Source: Bacillota bacterium (GTDB lineage: Bacteria; Bacillota; Clostridia; Peptostreptococcales; Anaerovoracaceae). Taken from it: a stretch of DNA of 5,220 nucleotides. The position numbers and the translations under genes are program-made. Of this stretch, positions 1 through 5,220 are shown in pieces (the first letter of the stretch is position 1; each line of letters starts with the position of its first letter). The stretch spans positions 1 through 5,220 of the forward strand of contig JAGATO010000070.1 of assembly GCA_017621195.1 (NCBI GenBank). Direction: 5' to 3'. The notes under the pieces are model-generated. The model worked only from the letters and a program-made list of their open reading frames with translations. It was not told where the DNA came from and did not search any database.

Positions 1-955
1 GATAGAACGGCTCAAAGGTATCGTCGGTGGGGCGAAGGCCGTTCCACATTTCCAAAAACATCAGCGTCAGATTCCAGACGGCCTCGCCCTCCAATCGAAA
101 GCCGGTGTCCTTCCAATGGCCGAACCGCTGCTTTTCATTGATGTATTCGTCGCCGATGTTGATGCCGCCGCTGAAGCCAACGTGGCCGTCGATAACCATG
201 ATCTTCCTGTGATCCCGATTGTTCATTACCACCGACATGACGGGAACGAAGGGATTGAAGGCAATGCAGTGGATTCCTCTCTTTTCCAGCTGATGGTGAT
301 AGCCCGCAGGTATGTAACCGAGGCAGCCCACATCGTCGTAAATGACCCTCACTTCCACGCCTTCTGTCACCTTACGTTCCAGTATGCGCAGAATTTCGCT
401 CCACATGCGACCTTCCTCAATGATAAAATATTCCAGAAAGATGTAATGCTCCGCCTGCTCCAGCTCTGTCAGCATGGCCCGGAACATCTCCTCTCCGATG
501 GGATAATACCTGGTCTTCGTGTGAGACCAGACCGGGAAATTTCCGGTCTTCCAGATGTAGTGGAAGGTGGAAGCCGCTCGTGAATCCGTCTTCTTCAACT
601 CCTCCAGCACCGCTTCGTCCTGCAGATGAAGGTTCTCTCTCTTCGTTTGTTCTCTTTCCAGCTTTCCGCGCAGCTTTCGCCCGGGCCGCTTGTTTCCGAT
701 CGCCAGATACATCAGGCCACCGAACGCCGGAACGATGGCGATCAGGAGAATCCAGGCGATCTTATAAGCCGGATTCTCGTTCTTATTTACGATGTAAAGA
801 CTGATCAGAACGCTGATCACGGTAAATACGATGCTGATCCAGTGAGCGTACTGCGTCAGGCGCAAGAACCAGATCGCCAGCCACGCCACCTGTACCAGAA
901 TCAATAGTCCGGTGACAAACATCCGGCTTCCCAGAAAGTTTATTATCTTTTTCAT
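1..955 (-). CDS. cls: Cardiolipin synthase, phospholipase D family (partial, 3' end off the left edge)
   Basis: Membrane phosphatidyltransferase that joins two phosphatidylglycerol molecules into cardiolipin and glycerol. I translated 318 uninterrupted codons from the ATG at 953-955 to the window edge. Residues about 11-31, 37-57 and 65-87 are hydrophobic. The last of these, with NPAYKIAWIL and a following FGGLMYLAIG, is the typical PLDc_N region of Gram-positive Cls proteins. A charged linker (about 88-125) leads into the first PLD domain, where the HKD motif is complete: H249, K251, D256, then the small-residue run SGG at 262-264. Full-length enzymes have about 500 residues and a second HKD, so roughly 180 residues are missing because of the window edge, not a mutation. 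The chosen ATG is preceded by GGGGG 9 bases upstream. The frame stays open for 24 codons further up, but that stretch is not hydrophobic and looks like leader. It has its own promoter and is separate from the tRNA unit upstream. Family assignment is firm; substrate preference is inferred from the family. Confidence 0.93.
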   Translation of the reverse strand, partial: MKKIINFLGSRMFVTGLLILVQVAWLAIWFLRLTQYAHWISIVFTVISVLISLYIVNKNENPAYKIAWILLIAIVPAFGGLMYLAIGNKRPGRKLRGKLEREQTKRENLHLQDEAVLEELKKTDSRAASTFHYIWKTGNFPVWSHTKTRYYPIGEEMFRAMLTELEQAEHYIFLEYFIIEEGRMWSEILRILERKVTEGVEVRVIYDDVGCLGYIPAGYHHQLEKRGIHCIAFNPFVPVMSVVMNNRDHRKIMVIDGHVGFSGGINIGDEYINEKQRFGHWKDTGFRLEGEAVWNLTLMFLEMWNGLRPTDDTFEPFY

Positions 956-1083
956 GTCTCTTTTCCCCCGAAGTTGCTCCGTCGGAATCTCCTTCAAACA
1001 GCCGGATCTCCCACGTTTTTCGCTTCATTTCCGAGCCATCGGACTTTCCCATCCTACGTCAGTCACTATGATAAAACTCATAT
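956..1083 (-). promoter_or_regulatory. 5' leader of cls, about 128 nt, function unknown
   Basis: This stretch separates the predicted transcription start (about 1083) from the cls ATG. It can form small hairpins. Near the 5' end there is TATGA/TCATA around a six-base loop, then CCGA/TCGG around TGGC. Close to the gene, CCGA can pair with TCGG next to the GGGGG ribosome site. The motif GGAGAT(T)CCG occurs twice in it. It matches no riboswitch or leader family that I recognise, and there is no oligo-T terminator stem in it, so any control would act on translation or RNA stability. It may simply be an unstructured leader. Confidence 0.35.
965..969 (-). promoter_or_regulatory. Probable ribosome binding site of cls
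   Basis: On the minus strand a GGGGGA run ends 9 bases before the ATG at 955. It is only a partial match to AGGAGG, but it is the best purine-rich site at the right distance. A better match, AAGGAG at 989-994, lies too far upstream and has no start codon at proper spacing. This supports the ATG at 955 over the upstream in-frame TTG. Confidence 0.5.
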
Positions 1084-1089
1084 TAAATA

Positions 1090-1118
1090 ATTATATCTCC
1101 AAAGCCATGGTATTGCAA
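1090..1118 (-). promoter_or_regulatory. Sigma-A type promoter for cls
   Basis: On the minus strand there is a -35 box TTGCAA (1113-1118), a 17-base spacer and a perfect -10 box TATAAT (1090-1095), followed by AT-rich DNA. Transcription should start near 1083. It lies downstream of the tRNA terminator and upstream of cls with nothing else in between, so it most likely drives cls as a separate unit. Confidence 0.8.
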
Positions 1119-1171
1119 GGATGGGGCCGATGTTTTGAAAAATACGGTAATAATCGTGATATTCGTGACAT

Positions 1172-1204
1172 AAAAAAGAGAGCATCGATCGTTCGACACT
1201 CTCT
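1172..1204 (-). terminator. Rho-independent terminator after tRNA-Leu
   Basis: Minus-strand transcript: the arms at 1193-1204 and 1177-1188 form a stem of about 12 pairs, including two G-U wobbles, closed by an ACGA tetraloop, and followed at once by six T. It begins 7 bases after the encoded CCA of the tRNA. On the plus strand no T tract follows the stem, so it works in one direction. It should end the tRNA transcript and probably also any read-through from the coaE/binding-protein operon. Confidence 0.92.
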
Positions 1205-1211
1205 CGCTTCA

Positions 1212-1296
1212 TGGTGCGGCCAGCGGGATTTGAACCCGCACGGTGTTATCCATACGCCCCTCAAACGTACGCGTCTGCCGGTTCCGCCATGGCCGC
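1212..1296 (-). tRNA. tRNA-Leu, anticodon GAG
   Basis: Leucine tRNA for CUC/CUU codons. The acceptor stem is GCGGCCA (1290-1296) paired with TGGCCGC (1216-1222), followed by discriminator A and an encoded CCA (1212-1214). The D arm GCGGAACCGGCAGACGC is typical of tRNA-Leu. The anticodon stem TACGT/GCGTA (1265-1269 and 1253-1257) holds the loop TTGAGGG, giving anticodon GAG at 1260-1262. The variable region is 13 bases with a short GG/CC stem, as in class II tRNAs, and the T arm is GCGGG-TTCAAAT-CCCGC. All stems pair, so the gene looks functional. It sits alone rather than in a tRNA cluster, with its own promoter and terminator. Confidence 0.97.
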
Positions 1297-1298
1297 AT

Positions 1299-1323
1299 AA
1301 CTGACGTGAAATCACGTCGAGTT
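1299..1323 (-). repeat. Inverted repeat at the tRNA-Leu transcription start
   Basis: GACGTGA (1303-1309) and TCACGTC (1312-1318) are perfect inverted arms separated by two A. The pairing continues outward with AACT (1299-1302) and AGTT (1320-1323) if one base (1319) is bulged, giving 11 of 11 pairs in total. The repeat begins only a few bases after the -10 box and ends two bases before the mature tRNA. It would be either an operator overlapping +1 or a 5' leader hairpin in the precursor tRNA. Which one cannot be decided from sequence alone. Confidence 0.75.
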
Positions 1324-1325
1324 AT

Positions 1326-1354
1326 ATTGTACCTGATTTTCGGAATCATTTCAA
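1326..1354 (-). promoter_or_regulatory. Sigma-A type promoter for tRNA-Leu
   Basis: On the minus strand the -35 box is TTGAAA (1349-1354) and the -10 box TACAAT (1326-1331), with a spacer of exactly 17 bases. Start of transcription is predicted near 1318-1319, giving a leader of just over 20 bases before the mature tRNA. It lies 25 bases after the stop codon of the binding-protein gene. Confidence 0.85.
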
Positions 1355-1379
1355 CACTTTTCTTTGTGTTTTCCGCATT

Positions 1380-3011
1380 TTATTCCGCAGAATCCACCAC
1401 GTTGACCGATTTGATCAGCCGCCAGCTCCCCGCACCGCGATACAGGTCGCAGAACAGAGGTTCTTCCTCCGAAGAAAGCTCCCAGGCCGTCAATCGTCCG
1501 TAGGTCCGGTAGAACATGCAGTAATAGGGAAGATCGTCCTGCAGGATCTTCCGGAGGCTCTCACAGGCATCCTTCTTCTGTTCCGCTCCACCACCACCCG
1601 TTTCCATGGCCGTCAGTAGTTCATCGGCGCGGCCGTTGGCGTACCCCGCCGGGTTATTGTATGCGCTGTGCAGCAAAAACCGCAGGTCGTAGGCCTCATT
1701 GAACCGATAGCCGCCCAAAAACAGCTCATAGCTTCTCTGGGCGATCGATGCCTGATACGTGTCCCAGTCCACCGCATTGATCTGGCAATCGATACCGGCG
1801 GCCAGCAGCTGCGCCTGAATCAGTTCCGCCGCGTCCAGACGCATCTGAGAATCCTGATTCACCGTCAGCGTCAGAGACAGCAAACTGCCGCTGCTGTCGC
1901 GGAACATGCCGCCGTCCGCATCGCTGTACCCCAGTTCTCGCAGGAGCTTCCTTGCCGTATCGGCGCTGCAGCGGTACGGATCGACCGTGTTTTCCATTCC
2001 CAGATATCCGGGATAGTACAGGCTGTCGCTGAGGATGCCGTTGTTGTAATAGATATGATCCAGCAGCTTCGTCACGTCCACCGCATAAGCGATGGCCTGA
2101 CGGAACTTCTTCTGGGACAAAAGCGGATGCGTGGTGTTGAATCCCAGGATTTCCGCTTCGTCGGAGGGGAAATTCAAAATATCCACGTCCCTGTTGGAAT
2201 ACATGGTCTCCCGGTCGATGTCCCGGAGAAAGACCAGATTCAGATCGCTGATGGCAAACAGGTTCACCGGATTGGCGTTCTCACTGGTCACCTTGAACGT
2301 CACCGTGTTGGAGGCCTTAGGGCTGCCGTAATAAGCGCTGTTGGCCTTCAGGCTGATCTCATCTCCTTCTTTCAGGCTGTCCACGCAGTATCGGCCCGTT
2401 CCCACCGGCGTGAAGTTTTCCGACGCTTTCATCCAGGCCGATATATTCTTGTACTGGTGCTCCGGCAGGATGGGAAAGGTCATCTTTTCCAGGCTGCTGT
2501 TATCCGCGCTGACGAAGGTGATCACCGCCGTGTGGTCATCCGTCACTTTGACGCTGCGGATCAGATCCGCCTGATCCTTGTACAGCGAAGCGTTTGCCTT
2601 CTGAAAGGCTTCCACCGTAAACTTGACATCCTTTGCGGTCAGGGCTTCTCCGTCGTGCCACAGGACGCCGCTCCTCAGCCGGACCGTCAGATTCGTTCCC
2701 GTCTCGTCAAAGGACCAGCTTTCCGCCAGCACGGGCTCTGCCGCCAGCTGTTCGTCCAGCCGGAACAGCCCTTCGTAGATCATCTTCTCCGCGTAATAGA
2801 CGTCCTCATCCGTGGAAAGCAGAGGATTCCATGTCCTCACCCTGTCTATGGGGAGACACAGCTCCGTGTCCACCCTCATCTCGCTCGGTCCCAGTTCTTC
2901 CGTTCCCAGAACGCCGTCGCTGCAGCCTGTCCCCAAGAACGCGGAAAGAAGCAGTACCGCCGCCAGACCACAGCCGGTCAACCCTCGGAGATTTCGCTTT
3001 CCCCTCTTCAT
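1380..3011 (-). CDS. ABC transporter solute-binding lipoprotein, DppA/OppA type (SBP_bac_5)
   Basis: Probable surface lipoprotein of 543 residues that captures a ligand for an ABC importer; the family binds oligopeptides, nickel complexes and other small solutes. Residues 1-30 are a signal peptide: basic start (KRGKR), hydrophobic core about 15-27, then GTGC with Cys30 as the likely lipidated residue; Gly at -3 is a less usual lipobox. The binding domain follows: the WNPLLS and YEGLFRLD regions (61-86), then LAESWSF and the family signature VRLRSGVLWHDGEALTAKDV at 110-129. FRQAIAYAVD (303-312) starts the second lobe. Length fits the family. The start is fixed by GGGAGGT 8 bases upstream and overlaps the coaE stop as ATGA. 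No permease or ATPase gene lies beside it, so the partner transporter must be elsewhere or absent. Seven Cys besides Cys30 are in the mature part, unusual for an exported protein. The ligand cannot be read from sequence. Confidence 0.9.
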   Translation of the reverse strand: MKRGKRNLRGLTGCGLAAVLLLSAFLGTGCSDGVLGTEELGPSEMRVDTELCLPIDRVRTWNPLLSTDEDVYYAEKMIYEGLFRLDEQLAAEPVLAESWSFDETGTNLTVRLRSGVLWHDGEALTAKDVKFTVEAFQKANASLYKDQADLIRSVKVTDDHTAVITFVSADNSSLEKMTFPILPEHQYKNISAWMKASENFTPVGTGRYCVDSLKEGDEISLKANSAYYGSPKASNTVTFKVTSENANPVNLFAISDLNLVFLRDIDRETMYSNRDVDILNFPSDEAEILGFNTTHPLLSQKKFRQAIAYAVDVTKLLDHIYYNNGILSDSLYYPGYLGMENTVDPYRCSADTARKLLRELGYSDADGGMFRDSSGSLLSLTLTVNQDSQMRLDAAELIQAQLLAAGIDCQINAVDWDTYQASIAQRSYELFLGGYRFNEAYDLRFLLHSAYNNPAGYANGRADELLTAMETGGGGAEQKKDACESLRKILQDDLPYYCMFYRTYGRLTAWELSSEEEPLFCDLYRGAGSWRLIKSVNVVDSAE

Positions 3012-3622
3012 TGTCCGGTACCTCCCATCTCCACCAGGAGACAGTCCACCTGGTCATACAGCTGTTTCACCGTCCCGGAATTATCGATCACCCGGTCCGC
3101 CCGTTCCAGCTTTTCCCGACGTTCCATCTGGTTTTTCATGCGGGCTCGGATTTCCTCTTCCGTCCATCCGTCCCGCAGCTGGATCCGCTCCATTCGCACC
3201 TGATCGGGAACGTCCACCACCCATACCTGGTCGGTCATCCGTTCCAACCCCGTCTCCAAAAGCAGCGGCGCATCCAGAAAGACCAGCGCTGTCGGATCGT
3301 CCGCGTAACATTGCTCCAGCTTCGCTCTTTGCTCCTCGATGCGGGCAAAGATGGCACTGTGGGTGATGGAATCCAGCGCCGCTTTTCCCTCCGGCGAAGC
3401 GAAGGCCAGCTGAGCCAGCCTGCGCCGGTTCAGACTTCCGTCCGCAAGCAGGATCTCCGCGCCAAACCGATCCGCCAGCCGGCTTAACGCCGGCGCACCC
3501 GGCTCCACCACCTGCCGCGCGATCTGATCCGCGTCGATGATTTCGTATCCTTTTGTTTTCAAATACTGAGAAACCGTGGACTTTCCCGTTCCGATTCCTC
3601 CCGTCAGCCCGATGAGTTTCAT
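3008..3622 (-). CDS. coaE: Dephospho-CoA kinase
   Basis: Cytosolic enzyme for the last step of coenzyme A synthesis: ATP-dependent phosphorylation of the 3'-hydroxyl of dephospho-CoA ribose. The protein has 204 residues, the normal length. The Walker A loop GGIGTGKST is at 8-16, with Lys14 the phosphate-binding lysine. IIDAD at 28-32 holds the conserved Asp pair for substrate binding and catalysis. The ITH motif at 86-88 is followed by Ser where the family usually has Pro. VFLDAPLLLETGL (114-126) is the conserved core strand and loop. The lid has R150 and the stretch TEEEIRARMKNQM at 154-166, and DNSGT at 180-184 is the usual C-terminal motif. The ATG at 3622 comes 9 bases after the polA stop; the only Shine-Dalgarno-like bases (TAGGG) overlap that stop, so translation may depend on reinitiation after polA. 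The stop overlaps the next gene by four bases. Confidence 0.97.
   Translation of the reverse strand: MKLIGLTGGIGTGKSTVSQYLKTKGYEIIDADQIARQVVEPGAPALSRLADRFGAEILLADGSLNRRRLAQLAFASPEGKAALDSITHSAIFARIEEQRAKLEQCYADDPTALVFLDAPLLLETGLERMTDQVWVVDVPDQVRMERIQLRDGWTEEEIRARMKNQMERREKLERADRVIDNSGTVKQLYDQVDCLLVEMGGTGQ
3020..3026 (-). promoter_or_regulatory. Ribosome binding site of the solute-binding protein gene
   Basis: GGGAGGT on the minus strand lies 8 bases before the ATG at 3011, inside the last codons of coaE. It is the strongest Shine-Dalgarno match among the three starts in this window. It supports the chosen start and independent initiation in addition to coupling with the coaE stop. Confidence 0.85.
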
Positions 3623-3631
3623 ATGTTGACC

Positions 3632-5220
3632 CTACTTCAAATCAAACCAGCTGCTTCCCGTGTGAAGATCCACCAGCAGCTTCACCTTCATCTCCACGGC
3701 GGATTCCATGCACCGCCGCAGCAATTCCTTGACCTGTTCCAGCTCGCTTTTATGGGCCTGCACGATCAGTTCGTCGTGGACCTGTAAGATCAGGCTGGAC
3801 TTTTTGCATTCTTCCTTCAGCGCCCGATCCACTTTGATCATGGCCAGCTTGATGATGTCGGCCGCCGTTCCCTGAATGGGAGAATTCATGGCCAGCCGCT
3901 CTCCGGCCTGACGGACCATGTAGTTAGACGCGTTGATCTCGGGGATGGCCCTCCGCCGCCCCATCATGGTGGTCACCCAGCCGTTCTTTTTTCCGTCGGC
4001 TACCAGCTGATCCATGTATTCCTTGACGCGACTGTACTTGCGGAAGTACTCCGCAATGTAGCTCTCCGCCTCTTTCCTCGTGATATTCAGGTTATTGGAC
4101 AGCCCGAAGCCGCTCATCCCGTAGATGACGCCGAAGTTTACCGCCTTGGCGTTGCTCCTCTGCAGCGCCGTCACCTGATCCATGGGCACGTTGAACACTC
4201 GGGAAGCCGTGCTTCGATGAATGTCCTCTCCCTGGTTAAAGGCTTCGATCAGCGATGGGTCTCCCGACAGGTGGGCCAGTACCCGCAGCTCGATCTGGGA
4301 ATAGTCGGCACCTACAAAGACGAAGTCATCGCTTTCCGGCACGAACACCCGGCGCAGCTGGCGCCCCAGCTCCTGTCGTACGGGAATGTTTTGCAGATTC
4401 GGTTCGGTGCAGCTGATGCGTCCCGTGGCCGTCACCGTCTGCTGGAAATGAGCGTGAATCTTTCCGGTACTGTCGATCAGCGGCAGCAGCCCCTCCACGT
4501 AGGTGCTGTTCAGCTTGGACAGCTGGCGATATTCCAGAATATCGGCCACGATGGGGTAATCCCCCGCCAGCCGCTCCAGGATCTCCGCACCGGTGGCGTA
4601 GCCCGTCTTGGTCTTTTTCGCCCCCGGAAGTCCCATCTTTTCAAACAGAACGACGCCCAGCTGTTTCGGAGAATTGATGTTGAACGGCTCTCCCGCGGCG
4701 TCATAGATCCGCTGCTGACACAGCTCGATCCCCTCTTTCAGCATCGTTCCCATATTCTTCAGTTCCTCCCGGTCCACGGCGATGCCCCAGTGTTCCATGG
4801 AAGCCATCACCGGAATCAGCGGAAGCTCGATGTTCTTCAAAACGGCAGTCAGCCCTTCGGCTTCGATCCTTTGCTCCTGATACCGGCTGACCGCTTCGCT
4901 GACGCTGCACCAAAGCTGCCCGTAGGCTCCGTTGGTCTCGCCCGGATCGGAAAACAGCGTCATCTGACCGGTTTGAGCCAGGAATTCCTGTTCCGACGGA
5001 AGCTGGGAAATCCCTGCCTCCATGGCGATGACATCCAGCTCGTAGCTGCTGCGGGACGGCTGAAGTAAATACTGACCGATGGCCGTATCGAAGGCCGCCG
5101 GATGATTCTGCACGGAGAATCCCTCCGCCATCAGCGCGTAATAGGCCCGTTTCAGATCGTGACCGCCCAGAGCCGCATCGCAGTCCAGAAACAGTCCGCG
5201 CAGCGCTTCCATCACCGCAC
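3632..5220 (-). CDS. polA: DNA polymerase I (partial, 5' end off the right edge)
   Basis: Repair polymerase that fills gaps and replaces RNA primers of Okazaki fragments. About 529 codons are visible and the frame is open to the edge; family members have about 870-930 residues, so the 5' nuclease domain and part of the exonuclease-like domain are missing. The GTG at 5213-5215 is internal, not a start. Numbering from it: the rest of the 3'-5' exonuclease-like fold (to about 120), then the polymerase domain. TGRIS..EPNLQNIPVR is at 264-280, motif A DYSQIE at 304-309 (catalytic Asp304), motif B R353/K357/F361/Y365 in the O helix, and motif C HDE at 480-482 (Asp481, Glu482). All polymerase residues are present. 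Against E. coli Pol I, the exonuclease residues Asp424, Tyr497 and Asp501 align with Ala24, Trp102 and Ser106, so proofreading is predicted lost, as in Bacillus-type Pol I. TAG at 3632-3634 ends the gene, 9 bases before coaE. Confidence 0.97.
   Translation of the reverse strand, partial: AVMEALRGLFLDCDAALGGHDLKRAYYALMAEGFSVQNHPAAFDTAIGQYLLQPSRSSYELDVIAMEAGISQLPSEQEFLAQTGQMTLFSDPGETNGAYGQLWCSVSEAVSRYQEQRIEAEGLTAVLKNIELPLIPVMASMEHWGIAVDREELKNMGTMLKEGIELCQQRIYDAAGEPFNINSPKQLGVVLFEKMGLPGAKKTKTGYATGAEILERLAGDYPIVADILEYRQLSKLNSTYVEGLLPLIDSTGKIHAHFQQTVTATGRISCTEPNLQNIPVRQELGRQLRRVFVPESDDFVFVGADYSQIELRVLAHLSGDPSLIEAFNQGEDIHRSTASRVFNVPMDQVTALQRSNAKAVNFGVIYGMSGFGLSNNLNITRKEAESYIAEYFRKYSRVKEYMDQLVADGKKNGWVTTMMGRRRAIPEINASNYMVRQAGERLAMNSPIQGTAADIIKLAMIKVDRALKEECKKSSLILQVHDELIVQAHKSELEQVKELLRRCMESAVEMKVKLLVDLHTGSSWFDLK

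Noticed and set aside
116..583. Plus-strand open frame of 155 codons opposite cls
   Set aside because: In register with cls and ends where cls has a TCA codon. The minus strand gives an unambiguous PLD-family protein with an HKD motif.
783..1052. Minus-strand open frame of 89 codons covering the cls leader and start
   Set aside because: It runs out of frame into cls, whose protein sequence is clearly conserved. It has only weak Shine-Dalgarno support, and its residues (charged, low complexity) resemble no family I know.
1025..1081. Possible 18-codon leader peptide starting at the ATG near 1081 in the cls leader
   Set aside because: The ATG is only about two bases from the predicted transcript start, has no ribosome site, and the peptide has no run of regulatory codons.
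1212..1296. tRNA-Leu 3' end as an integration site for a mobile element
   Set aside because: No integrase, no repeated copy of the tRNA 3' end, and the adjacent sequence is a normal terminator followed by a housekeeping gene.
1355..1379. AACAC/GTGTT repeat after the binding-protein stop as a terminator
   Set aside because: Five AT-rich pairs with an eight-base loop and no T tract; it overlaps the edge of the tRNA promoter and is unlikely to terminate transcription.
1668..3203. Plus-strand open frame of 511 codons antisense to the binding protein and the end of coaE
   Set aside because: It is in exact codon register with the binding-protein gene and exists because that gene lacks TTA, CTA and TCA codons. 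Its product is rich in Arg, Gln, His and Val with no recognisable domain, and the minus-strand genes are clear families with proper ribosome sites.
4217..5068. Plus-strand open frame of 283 codons antisense to polA
   Set aside because: Same codon register effect opposite a highly conserved polymerase domain; no domain or plausible start region.
5213..5215. GTG as the start of a short DNA polymerase gene
   Set aside because: The frame stays open upstream to the window edge and the sequence begins in the middle of the exonuclease-like fold, so this is an internal codon of a longer polA.

Overview
All supported genes in this window lie on the minus strand. Read in the direction of transcription (right to left) the order is: polA (3' part only; the gene enters from the right edge), coaE, an ABC-transporter solute-binding lipoprotein, a tRNA-Leu(GAG) gene with its own promoter and terminator, and the 5' part of a cardiolipin synthase gene that runs off the left edge. 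The DNA is moderately GC-rich. It has Shine-Dalgarno starts and textbook sigma-A type promoters. PolA has a degenerate proofreading domain like that of Bacillus-type enzymes, the cardiolipin synthase is of the Gram-positive type, and polA is directly followed by coaE. Together these suggest a Bacillota genome, most likely an anaerobic member of Clostridia. The lineage is inferred from gene style and order, not from a search.

Region 3008-5220 is a housekeeping pair. The last 529 codons of DNA polymerase I are followed after 9 bases by dephospho-CoA kinase. The coaE stop overlaps the start of the binding-protein gene in an ATGA junction, so the three genes very probably share one transcript and the last two are translationally coupled. 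The binding protein (1380-3011) belongs to the DppA/OppA type (SBP_bac_5). No permease or ATPase gene is beside it here.

Region 1172-1354 is a compact, self-contained tRNA transcription unit: -35/-10 with a 17-base spacer, a near-perfect inverted repeat exactly at the predicted transcription start, a tRNA-Leu with encoded CCA, and a strong intrinsic terminator. No good terminator is visible between the binding-protein gene and this unit, so the tRNA terminator may also end the polA-coaE-binding-protein transcript.

Region 1-1118 carries the cardiolipin synthase gene, its consensus promoter and a 5' leader of about 128 bases that matches no riboswitch class I recognise. The visible protein has the N-terminal membrane region and the first HKD catalytic motif; the second HKD motif must lie beyond the left edge.

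I see no mobile element, CRISPR array, phage gene or defence system. The window is mostly ordinary core genome. The points worth a second look are the inverted repeat at the tRNA start, the orphan binding protein coupled to coaE, and the long cls leader.
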